Assembly: GCA_938022235.1 (NCBI GenBank)
Contig: CALIEL010000049.1
Coordinates: 1-9,837 of the forward strand
Reading direction: 5' to 3'
DNA length: 9,837 bases
From: Oribacterium parvum
GTDB lineage: Bacteria > Bacillota > Clostridia > Lachnospirales > Lachnospiraceae
Of the stretch, positions 1 to 5,231 are shown piece after piece. The notes beneath the pieces are model-generated. The model did not search any database. It worked only from the letters and a program-made list of their open reading frames with translations, and was not told the DNA's origin. The number at the start of each line of letters is the position of its first letter. The stretch's first letter is position 1. Both the position numbers and the translations under genes were made by a program.

Positions 1-707
1 GTCCCGGCAGGGCCGGAAAAAAGAAGGGCGTGATGTCCTGCCGCTGCAATCAATGCTGCTCTAACCCCATAGCTTTGTCCCAAAACATCTTGGAAATCTA
101 AATTTTGATCTTCTTCATTACCGTTTGCATAGCTTTCATCATTTCTTCCTACAGAAGGTCCTGCTCCTATATTTTTTCTCTCCTCCTTTTTTCCATAAGG
201 AATTTTACAGATATCCAAAAGCTCTGTGATATGAGAGCAGGAAATTACCTTTAATCTTTCACTGTTCCTAGCCTCCTGCTCATTGTCTTTCGAAACGAAT
301 ACCCCCTCCATTCCAGCCTCTTCCAAGGCCAGAACCATGGGAAGCACGCCGGCTACCGGTCGAATCTCTCCATCTAAACCTAGCTCCCCCAAAAATCCAT
401 AGTTTTCATAGGGAAAATCGCAGCTTGGATAGAGAGCCAGTAAGGTTCCCATAAAAATGGGAAGATCAAAGGAACTGCCGTTTTTTCGTAGATCCGCAGG
501 TTGTAAATTGATGGTAATTTTCTTCGGCGGAAGCTCCAAGCCTAAATTTTTTAAGGCAATACTCACTCGTTCTATCGCCTCCTTCACGGAAGCGGAAACA
601 TTTCCCAGAGTCATAGAGCGGGGAAGCCCATTGCTTTCATCCACCTGAACGGAAACCACATAAGCATTTAATCCATGAATTGCAGCAGAATAGACTTTTG
701 ATAACAT
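1..707 (-). CDS. YifB/ComM family Mg-chelatase-like AAA+ ATPase, N-terminal part (cut by window edge)
   Basis: The open frame runs from ATG at 707 to the window edge with no stop, giving 235 residues (full family members are about 500). The start MLSKVYSAAIHGLNAY is the typical YifB/ComM opening. It continues with the N-terminal ChlI-like domain, seen in blocks such as VSVQVDESNGLPRSMTLGN, ASVKEAIERV, ITINLQPADLRK and SSFDLPIFMGTLLAL, then GFLGELGLDGEIRPVAGVLP. The last residues HHALLFSGPAG are the beginning of the Walker A loop, so the ATPase and C-terminal Mg-chelatase domains lie outside. In naturally competent bacteria ComM is a hexameric helicase that promotes branch migration during integration of transforming DNA; in other bacteria the role is poorly known. 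A TGAGG motif seven bases upstream supports this start. It follows an unusual AT-rich repeat-bearing spacer and is probably a separate transcription unit from the RluA-family gene, which ends in a hairpin. Family assignment is secure; competence function is inferred. Confidence 0.93.
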   Translation of the reverse strand, partial: MLSKVYSAAIHGLNAYVVSVQVDESNGLPRSMTLGNVSASVKEAIERVSIALKNLGLELPPKKITINLQPADLRKNGSSFDLPIFMGTLLALYPSCDFPYENYGFLGELGLDGEIRPVAGVLPMVLALEEAGMEGVFVSKDNEQEARNSERLKVISCSHITELLDICKIPYGKKEERKNIGAGPSVGRNDESYANGNEEDQNLDFQDVLGQSYGVRAALIAAAGHHALLFSGPAG

Positions 708-1045
708 TCGAATACCTCATATACATTTTTTAAAAAGAAATTTAAAGACGCCAAGAGCAAAAGAATGACAAGAAAAAAATAATAAAAAATAGAATGATAA
801 GAATAGAATAGGAAAAAATGAAATCCTGCAAAAAAGAATAAAGTGAAAGGGAGAGCAGAATAAAAGCAAGCAAAAAGAAAAGCAACAGAATTTAAAAACA
901 ATAGAATTTAAAAACAATAAAATTTAAAAACAATAGAATTTAAAACAATAGAAGCCAAAATCAATAGAATTTAAAACAACAGAAACTAAAGGCAATAGAA
1001 CGATGGATAAATAAATAAAGACTAAGACTATCTTTAAAAATAATC
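708..1045. other. AT-rich gene-free spacer with extreme strand asymmetry
   Basis: No credible gene lies here. The plus strand is almost entirely A with some G; C and T are scarce. The transcribed (minus) strand leading into the YifB/ComM gene is therefore a long U-rich, pyrimidine-rich stretch. Two overlapping minus-strand open frames exist (668-901 and 717-917), but they encode only Phe/Leu/Tyr/Ser low complexity and have no ribosome binding site, so they are composition artefacts. The right part (883-1006) is a degenerate tandem repeat and the far right edge is a terminator hairpin. I could not identify a convincing promoter for the YifB/ComM gene. Confidence 0.7.
883..1006. repeat. Degenerate tandem repeat, about eight units of 15-16 bp
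   Basis: Reading the plus strand, units start at 883, 899, 915, 931, 946, 962, 977 and 993, spaced 16, 16, 16, 15, 16, 15 and 16 bases. The consensus is CAATAGAATTTAAAAA. Units at 899 and 931 match it over their full length, 883 differs by one base (CAACAG), 915 by one base (CAATAA), and 946, 977 and 993 are more diverged in the second half. A ninth, very weak copy may start at 867. It lies upstream of the YifB/ComM gene and downstream of the RluA-family terminator. No function is known. Confidence 0.85.
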
Positions 1046-1054
1046 TTAGTCCTT
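1017..1054 (-). terminator. AT-rich hairpin at the end of the SDR-RluA operon, overlapping the stop codon
   Basis: On the minus strand the arm at 1054-1040 (AAGGACTAAGATTAT) pairs with 1031-1017 (ATAGTCTTAGTCTTT) in a 15-bp stem with two G-U pairs and an 8-base loop. The U-rich tail ATTTATTTATCC follows. The TAA stop of the pseudouridine synthase gene (1048-1046) lies inside the left arm. The stem is weak in GC and the U-tract is broken, so termination may be partial. Confidence 0.65.
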
Positions 1055-2068
1055 CCCCTTAGTCTTGTCAATAAGATAAGCATCCAAATGAAAGCTTTTT
1101 AAAAACTCTAAATATTCTTTTGGAAGTGGAGCAAAAAAACATTTTTCTGAAAGAGAAAACAACACACTGCTTTCCGGTAATTTCGGAAACCGTAAAGAAT
1201 AGGCATGCAGAAGCTGATAAGATAAGGGGAATGTTCTTCTTAATTTCGCATTTTTCCTTGTATCTCCATACTTATCGTCTCCCACAATAGGATGGGAAAA
1301 AAGGGAGAGCTGGGTGCGAATCTGATGGGTTTTTCCGGTAAAAATCTGTACGGAAAGAAGGGATAGCGGCCCCACACTGCTTTCTACACAAGCCAATTTT
1401 TCAAAAGCACTCTGAACCTTTTTCCCCTTTTCACTTTCCAAGGCCTTGTTATGCCCCCTATCTTTTTCCAGAAAATGCTCCTGCAGTCCTGTTTTTTGAA
1501 AATCTCCATACACCAGGGCATAATATTTTTTCTCTAAATCATGGCTTTGTAGAAGCTTGGCAAATGCCTGCAATCCCCCCAAGCTTTTTCCAAAGATGAT
1601 GATTCCCGAGGTATTTCTATCCAAGCGATTGGCAATCCCCGGACGAAAGCTTTTCTCCTGTTCCTTACTTAGCTCTCCCTTTGTTCGCATATAGGATAAA
1701 AGCAGGGAATTTACAGAAAAAGAAGAACTTCCGTCATTTTCAGAAAGAAGTCCTACCGGTTTATTGAATAAAATACAATGATTATCCTCATAAAGAATAG
1801 CGCTCTGCCACTTTTGCGTCCAAAGCTCCTTTTCTGTACTCTCCCGCTCCTGAAGCAGCTTGCCCAAGCTCTCTTCACTGAAATAAAGCTGAACGATATC
1901 TCCCAGCTGTAAAATCTCCTTACCGTCGGCTTTTTTCCCATTTAAAAGAATATTCTTCTTACGGAGCATCTTATAAAGAAAGGAATCTGCCTGTCCTTTA
2001 AAATATTTTTGTAAAAGCTTTAAAAGCTTTTGTTCCTTTTCATTTTGTGATATCAGAATTTCTCGCAT
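1046..2068 (-). CDS. RluA-family RNA pseudouridine synthase (RluC/RluD-like)
   Basis: The 340-residue protein isomerises selected uridines in structured RNA, most likely 23S rRNA, to pseudouridine. The N-terminal residues 1-65 look like an S4 RNA-binding domain (QKLLKLLQKYFKG, then FLYKMLRKKNILLNGKKAD, then LQLGDIVQLYF). The catalytic RluA domain follows: ILYEDNHCILFNKPVGLLS near 91-109, then ANRLDRNTSGIIIFGKS with the catalytic Asp at about 150, and later GKTHQIRTQLS and HPIVGDDKYG, both family signatures. The length is normal for RluC/RluD. Asn replaces the common His before RLD, as in many Clostridia members. It starts three bases after the stop of the SDR gene with an AGGT motif upstream, so the two are co-transcribed. 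Which uridines it modifies cannot be told from sequence. Confidence 0.95.
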   Translation of the reverse strand: MREILISQNEKEQKLLKLLQKYFKGQADSFLYKMLRKKNILLNGKKADGKEILQLGDIVQLYFSEESLGKLLQERESTEKELWTQKWQSAILYEDNHCILFNKPVGLLSENDGSSSFSVNSLLLSYMRTKGELSKEQEKSFRPGIANRLDRNTSGIIIFGKSLGGLQAFAKLLQSHDLEKKYYALVYGDFQKTGLQEHFLEKDRGHNKALESEKGKKVQSAFEKLACVESSVGPLSLLSVQIFTGKTHQIRTQLSLFSHPIVGDDKYGDTRKNAKLRRTFPLSYQLLHAYSLRFPKLPESSVLFSLSEKCFFAPLPKEYLEFLKSFHLDAYLIDKTKGKD

Positions 2069-2071
2069 AAC

Positions 2072-2836
2072 TTACCTATAAAATTTACGAACCACAGGAA
2101 TCAAAAGCATATCCGGACAAATCTGGCAAAGTAGATAAAATCCCTTCATCGGTAAACCGTAAATAGAAAGAGGTCTGTTTAGTACTGCATCCATCACCGC
2201 AAGCTTTGCCACCTTCTTAGGCTTTGCCATAAAAAGTTGCTTGATTTTTTGCATTCTTCCTCCACCCCCTGCTACCGTAAAGAAGGGAGTATCCACAGGT
2301 CCCGGACAAACCACGGTCAATCCAACGCCTGTATTCCGTAACTCTTCTCTTAAAGACAAAGAAAATGAGTATACATATGACTTTGTAGCCGCATAAACGG
2401 AAAATTCGGCCTGGGGTAAAAAAGCTGCGGCGGAAGCCATTTGAATAATCCGGGAACTGGAACCCATATACTCCAGAGATTTCAAAGTAAATGCCGTTAA
2501 AGCCTTTACATTTAAATCCAGCATCTTCAGCTGTTCTTCTACAGGAATTTCCGTCACTCTCCCCAATTTTCCGAAGCCGGCCGCATTGACCAGAAAAAGA
2601 ATTTCCGGGTTTTCCTTTCTCAGCAAGTCCTCATACTTTTGAAAACACTCTTCTTTTGTTAAATCCCATGAAAAAAGACGAACCGGCCTGAATAGTTGCT
2701 CCTCCACCTCTTGCAGACTTTCTTTCCTTCTGGAAAAAAGCCAAAATTCCTGTATTGCCGGAATACGATCCTGCAATGCAAAACAAATCTCTTTTCCTAT
2801 TCCCGAACTCGCCCCTGTAATTATTGCTATTTTCAT
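2072..2836 (-). CDS. Short-chain dehydrogenase/reductase (SDR) family NAD(P)-dependent oxidoreductase
   Basis: The 254-residue protein is a classical SDR. It has the Rossmann nucleotide-binding motif TGASSGIG at residues 7-14, NAAG at 84-87, the structural Asn at about 109, and the Ser135-Tyr148-Lys152 catalytic set (MASAAAF and YAATKSY), then PGPVDTPFF at about 178-186. An arginine pair after the second strand (FSRRKE) fits NADPH preference. It resembles the DltE/YqjQ-like short SDRs with a hydrophobic C-terminus (GFYLLCQICPDMLLIPVV), which may touch the membrane or form a dimer face. The substrate is unknown. I chose ATG at 2836 because AGGA lies eight bases upstream; the alternative ATG at 2845 would place that motif directly against the start. 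It is first in an operon with the pseudouridine synthase gene. Confidence 0.93.
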   Translation of the reverse strand: MKIAIITGASSGIGKEICFALQDRIPAIQEFWLFSRRKESLQEVEEQLFRPVRLFSWDLTKEECFQKYEDLLRKENPEILFLVNAAGFGKLGRVTEIPVEEQLKMLDLNVKALTAFTLKSLEYMGSSSRIIQMASAAAFLPQAEFSVYAATKSYVYSFSLSLREELRNTGVGLTVVCPGPVDTPFFTVAGGGGRMQKIKQLFMAKPKKVAKLAVMDAVLNRPLSIYGLPMKGFYLLCQICPDMLLIPVVRKFYR

Positions 2837-2870
2837 CCCATCCATCCTAGATTCTATGAAATATGCTACA

Positions 2871-2923
2871 CTTCCTTGGGCCTGTTATACTAGTAAAGCC
2901 TACGTAGAGGAAGCCCAAAGAAG
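2871..2923 (-). promoter_or_regulatory. Imperfect hairpin in the leader of the SDR-RluA operon
   Basis: The plus-strand arms 2871-2882 (CTTCCTTGGGCC) and 2912-2923 (AGCCCAAAGAAG) pair over 12 positions with two G-U type pairs. The loop is about 29 bases and contains CTACGTAG, itself a palindrome. It lies 35 bases before the SDR start and inside the transcript predicted from the promoter at 2970-2998. There is no U-run directly after it, so it is not a simple terminator. An alternative -10-like TATAAC lies inside the loop. The function is unknown; no known riboswitch or T-box signature was seen. Confidence 0.4.
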
Positions 2924-2969
2924 ATTTTAGTCACCGAACCAACGGCACTCTTCCTTGAATACTGAATTA

Positions 2970-2998
2970 AGTATAGCTTACTCAAACTATAATCTCAA
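2970..2998 (-). promoter_or_regulatory. Predicted sigma-A promoter for the SDR-RluA operon
   Basis: On the minus strand, TTGAGA (2998-2993) and TATACT (2975-2970) are separated by exactly 17 bases, a near-consensus housekeeping promoter. The expected start is near 2963, giving a leader of roughly 125 bases before the SDR start codon, long enough to contain the hairpin at 2871-2923. Confidence 0.65.
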
Positions 2999-3028
2999 TC
3001 TCTTTTCCGAATTGTCGGACTATACCCA

Positions 3029-3087
3029 TAATTTCATGAACAGTTCCGTAAGCAGTTTCATAGGCAGTTTCGTGGGATATTCATGGG
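3029..3087. repeat. Short direct-repeat array, 12-bp units
   Basis: The plus strand carries three clear consecutive 12-bp units at 3041-3052 (CAGTTCCGTAAG), 3053-3064 (CAGTTTCATAGG) and 3065-3076 (CAGTTTCGTGGG). Weaker flanking copies are at 3029-3040 (TAATTTCATGAA) and 3077-3087 (one base short). The array is in a gene-free interval between the SDR promoter and the tRNA-Leu terminator. A 23-codon frame (3036-3107) covers it but has no convincing ribosome binding site. Confidence 0.7.
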
Positions 3088-3153
3088 ATACATTCACTGT
3101 AAAATGAGGAAAATCCCTGCTTTTTCTGTAAAAACAGATACCAAATAAGCAAT

Positions 3154-3200
3154 AAAAAACCTAGGTTTCAAGCCATTGTAGGCTTAATTCCTAGGTTTTT
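3154..3200 (-). terminator. Rho-independent terminator of tRNA-Leu
   Basis: On the minus strand AAAAACCTAGG pairs perfectly with CCTAGGTTTTT. A second inner stem, AAGCC with GGCTT around a six-base loop, sits on top, and the transcript ends in TTTTTTATT. It begins seven bases after the tRNA 3' end. Confidence 0.85.
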
Positions 3201-3207
3201 CAACTCC

Positions 3208-3290
3208 TGCGGGAGATGGGACTTGAACCCACACGTCCTATCGGACACAAGATCCTTAGTCTTGCCTGTCTGCCATTCCAGCACTCCCGC
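3208..3290 (-). tRNA. tRNA-Leu, anticodon AAG
   Basis: This is an 83-base class II tRNA. The acceptor arms GCGGGAG and CTCCCGC pair in full and the discriminator is A, as expected for leucine. The anticodon stem CAAGA/TCTTG encloses the loop CTAAGGA, which puts AAG at positions 34-36 after U33. The long variable arm has a GTCC-GATA-GGAC stem, and the T arm reads GTGGG-TTCAAGT-CCCAT with one G-U closing pair. CCA is not encoded. An A at position 34 would normally be deaminated to inosine by TadA, allowing CUU, CUC and CUA decoding. It has its own promoter and terminator. Confidence 0.93.
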
Positions 3291-3296
3291 GCAACA

Positions 3297-3321
3297 GAGG
3301 AAATTCTATCACAATTTCCTC
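3297..3321. promoter_or_regulatory. Perfect 9-bp inverted repeat centred on the tRNA-Leu -10 box
   Basis: GAGGAAATT (3297-3305) and AATTTCCTC (3313-3321) are perfect inverted copies around a seven-base centre. The -10 hexamer (3308-3303) overlaps the left arm and the spacer contains the right arm. The geometry is that of a dimeric repressor operator, although a chance or RNA-level role is possible. Confidence 0.5.
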
Positions 3322-3331
3322 TACTGTGCAA
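3303..3331 (-). promoter_or_regulatory. Sigma-A promoter of tRNA-Leu
   Basis: On the minus strand TTGCAC (3331-3326) and TAGAAT (3308-3303) are 17 bases apart, and TGA directly precedes the -10, making it an extended -10. The predicted start is near 3296, just upstream of the tRNA 5' end at 3290. Confidence 0.85.
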
Positions 3332-3366
3332 GTATTTTTCTTACGGAAGCGAAAAGTTTATGCCAA

Positions 3367-3386
3367 ATTTATTCCGGCGAATAAAT
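3367..3386 (-). terminator. Short hairpin after the PIN-like gene, possible weak terminator
   Basis: ATTTATTC and GAATAAAT form a perfect 8-bp stem with a four-base CGGC/GCCG loop, 24 bases after the stop of the PIN-like gene. There is no proper U-tract on the minus side, so termination is uncertain and it may only stabilise the 3' end. Confidence 0.35.
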
Positions 3387-3409
3387 GATTAGCTTTTTTA
3401 GCTTTTCTA

Positions 3410-5215
3410 CTATTCCGACTTATTGTCGGCAGCCTTTGTTTCTTCCTTTTTCTTTCTGCCTCTCCGAACGGGCTTCTCCACACTTGCGGTTTCTGTTTTC
3501 TTTGTATCAGCCTTCACTTTTACAGATTTTTCAGAGGTCTTTTCATTGGAAGTCTTAGTACCGGTCTTTGATTTTGCTGTTTTTTCTTCCTTCGCTGTAC
3601 TTGTCTTCTCTTCGGTCTTTGCCTTAGCGTTTTTTTCTGGGGTCTTGGTCCGAGTCGACTTGCTTTCCGACTTTTCCTCTCCTGCCTTAGACTTCGTAGA
3701 CTTTCTTACCGGCTTTGCCTTTGTAGCTTTGGAATCGTTTTTGCTTTCTGCAGTCTTCTCCGCGTCCTTAGCCTTAGCTTTCTTTTCCTTTACTGCTTTA
3801 TCAGTCTTTCCATTTTTCTCTTCTGATTCCGCTTTTCCTTGCTTCTCCGTCTTCTTTTCCTTTACAGACTTGGACTCCTCCTTGGAAGCATTCTTTCCAC
3901 GTTCCTTAGAAACATCCTTACCATGTTCTTTAGAACTGTCCTTTACTACTGTTTTAGCATTGTCCTTTGCTGCTACTTTAGCACTATCCTGCGACACCGC
4001 TTTAGTATTGTCCTGGCTTACTTCCTGATTAGAGGCTTGTAAGGAAGCCTGTGTTCCGTTTTCCTTCTTTCCGTTAGAACGTCTTCTTCTACGATTATGA
4101 TGTCTTTGCCGTTCCCTCTGCTCCACAGGACGATTTTCTGTTACAGCGCTGGCATCCTCCTGTACAGCCTCATCTTTTCCTGCATCGGAAGACTTTTTCT
4201 CTTCCGTTTTCTTAGACTCTTCCTCCGGGGTTTCGGAAATGCTATCTTCAGCTACTTCCTCTACATCCACACGCTTCATTCTTTTTAAAACCGGATCATA
4301 AATATACTGGATTTGATTAGAAGGTCTTCCAGCATTTGCTTTCTTTTCCGTCTTAGGATAAATACGATTCACGGTTTCTATCGAACTCTTGGAAGAATCC
4401 TCATGCTTCGCTTCTTCCGGCTTGGTATTATCTGCGGTTTTAGCTTCCTCTCGAGAATCCAAATCTTCTTTTTCTTTAGTAACAACAGTTTCTTCTGTAG
4501 CTCTATCGGAAGATAGCTCTTTCTCGAAGCTTTCAGCATGATCCTCATCCGGATAAAGCTTTTCTTCCTTGATACTTGCAGAATAATCCACGGAAAAATG
4601 CTCTCCGTCATTTTCCTCCTCCACCAAAGAAGCATAGCTTACATCTTCCTTTGCCAAAGGATTCGGTAAGAGCTCTACCGGCTCCAAATGACTGTTCACG
4701 TCCAGGAATTGATTTTTTCTTCTTCTGTAATTGTTTCTGTAGCTTAATGTCGGTCTGGTAGGAACATTGTTGGTGGTTTCAAAGGCATCAATAAGCTGTA
4801 CCTTTTGGTTTCTCTCCTTGGCTCTTCTGATTCTTTCATCGTCATTGGCCACAGAATGGAGAAAACACTCTTCAATGGTCTCTCCCAAAAGAATTTCCGC
4901 ACCTCTTAAGCTATGCCAAAAGTCTCGAACCGCTGCATAGCCCTTGTCCTTGGAAACAATGCAAATCTTTTCTCCTGTATCCAAAAACATTCCCGTTGTG
5001 GAAGCAATGTACATATCCAATGCATTGCTGTGCTGTTTTAAAAGCTTCACCATTCTTACATGGACAGCCTTTTCCTTTAAATCCTCTACTACGCCCTTCT
5101 GTAAAGCAGAATTTTCATCACTGTAGTACACTACCAAGGTATCCTGCTCTGTCAGATAATGATACCCTTCAAAGCCGCTGGCATGGGTATTTTCAAAATC
5201 CACTAAAAAAATCAC
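3410..5215 (-). CDS. PIN-like domain protein with a long charged repetitive C-terminal tail
   Basis: The 601-residue protein starts at GTG 5215 with AGGAG eight bases upstream. Residues 1 to about 125 look like a PIN/NYN-type nuclease fold: MIFLVDFENTHASG opens with Asp6 and Glu8, SNALDMYIAS gives Asp67, and CIVSKDKGY gives Asp90, together a plausible metal-binding acidic cluster. The family cuts RNA, so an RNase role is likely but not shown. Residues 190-600 are low complexity, rich in Lys, Glu, Ser, Thr and Ala, and probably disordered. Within the tail are a more conserved-looking island (QYIYDPVLKRMKRVD, about 303-317), an Arg run (NRRRRR, 374-379), six octapeptide repeats (400-447), and a final RRGRKKK. 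These basic blocks suggest binding to RNA, DNA or ribosomes. It lies 16 bases after the 377-aa gene, so the two form one operon. The PIN call rests on motifs only; the substrate is unknown. Confidence 0.8.
   Translation of the reverse strand: MIFLVDFENTHASGFEGYHYLTEQDTLVVYYSDENSALQKGVVEDLKEKAVHVRMVKLLKQHSNALDMYIASTTGMFLDTGEKICIVSKDKGYAAVRDFWHSLRGAEILLGETIEECFLHSVANDDERIRRAKERNQKVQLIDAFETTNNVPTRPTLSYRNNYRRRKNQFLDVNSHLEPVELLPNPLAKEDVSYASLVEEENDGEHFSVDYSASIKEEKLYPDEDHAESFEKELSSDRATEETVVTKEKEDLDSREEAKTADNTKPEEAKHEDSSKSSIETVNRIYPKTEKKANAGRPSNQIQYIYDPVLKRMKRVDVEEVAEDSISETPEEESKKTEEKKSSDAGKDEAVQEDASAVTENRPVEQRERQRHHNRRRRRSNGKKENGTQASLQASNQEVSQDNTKAVSQDSAKVAAKDNAKTVVKDSSKEHGKDVSKERGKNASKEESKSVKEKKTEKQGKAESEEKNGKTDKAVKEKKAKAKDAEKTAESKNDSKATKAKPVRKSTKSKAGEEKSESKSTRTKTPEKNAKAKTEEKTSTAKEEKTAKSKTGTKTSNEKTSEKSVKVKADTKKTETASVEKPVRRGRKKKEETKAADNKSE
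3875..4018 (-). repeat. Six 24-bp units encoding octapeptide repeats in the PIN-like protein tail
   Basis: Residues 400-447 break into SQDNTKAV, SQDSAKVA, AKDNAKTV, VKDSSKEH, GKDVSKER and GKNASKEE. Lys/Gln-Asp recurs at positions 2-3 and Lys at position 6. The DNA shows the same 24-bp period, clearest in the first three units (plus-strand blocks beginning CCTTT or CCTGC at 3940, 3964 and 3988), so it arose by tandem duplication and then diverged. Confidence 0.8.
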
Positions 5216-5231
5216 AACTTATTCTCCTTTT

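Larger units (their letters stand above)
2846..3207. other. Gene-free interval between the SDR gene and tRNA-Leu
   Basis: This stretch of about 360 bases holds no supported protein gene. It contains, in minus-strand reading order, the tRNA-Leu terminator (3200-3154), a 12-bp repeat array (3087-3029), a small palindrome TCCGA-ATTG-TCGGA at 3006-3019, a promoter (2998-2970) and a leader hairpin (2923-2871). The piece 3108-3153 shows nothing recognisable. Confidence 0.6.

Noticed and set aside
668..917. Two overlapping minus-strand open frames of 66 and 77 codons before the YifB/ComM gene
   Set aside because: They encode Phe/Leu/Tyr low complexity that follows from the base skew, lack ribosome binding sites, and one runs into the YifB/ComM start in another frame.
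883..1006. CRISPR array
   Set aside because: Units are only 15-16 bp, directly abutting, with no unique spacers and no cas genes nearby.
3036..3107. A 23-codon plus-strand small gene over the 12-bp repeats
   Set aside because: No ribosome binding site or promoter in the right place was found; the frame may be chance. It is kept only as an alternative explanation of the repeats.
3423..4028. A 201-codon plus-strand open frame antisense to the PIN-like gene tail
   Set aside because: It is the Phe/Ser/Val-rich mirror of the Lys/Glu/Ser-rich low-complexity coding region and resembles no protein family.
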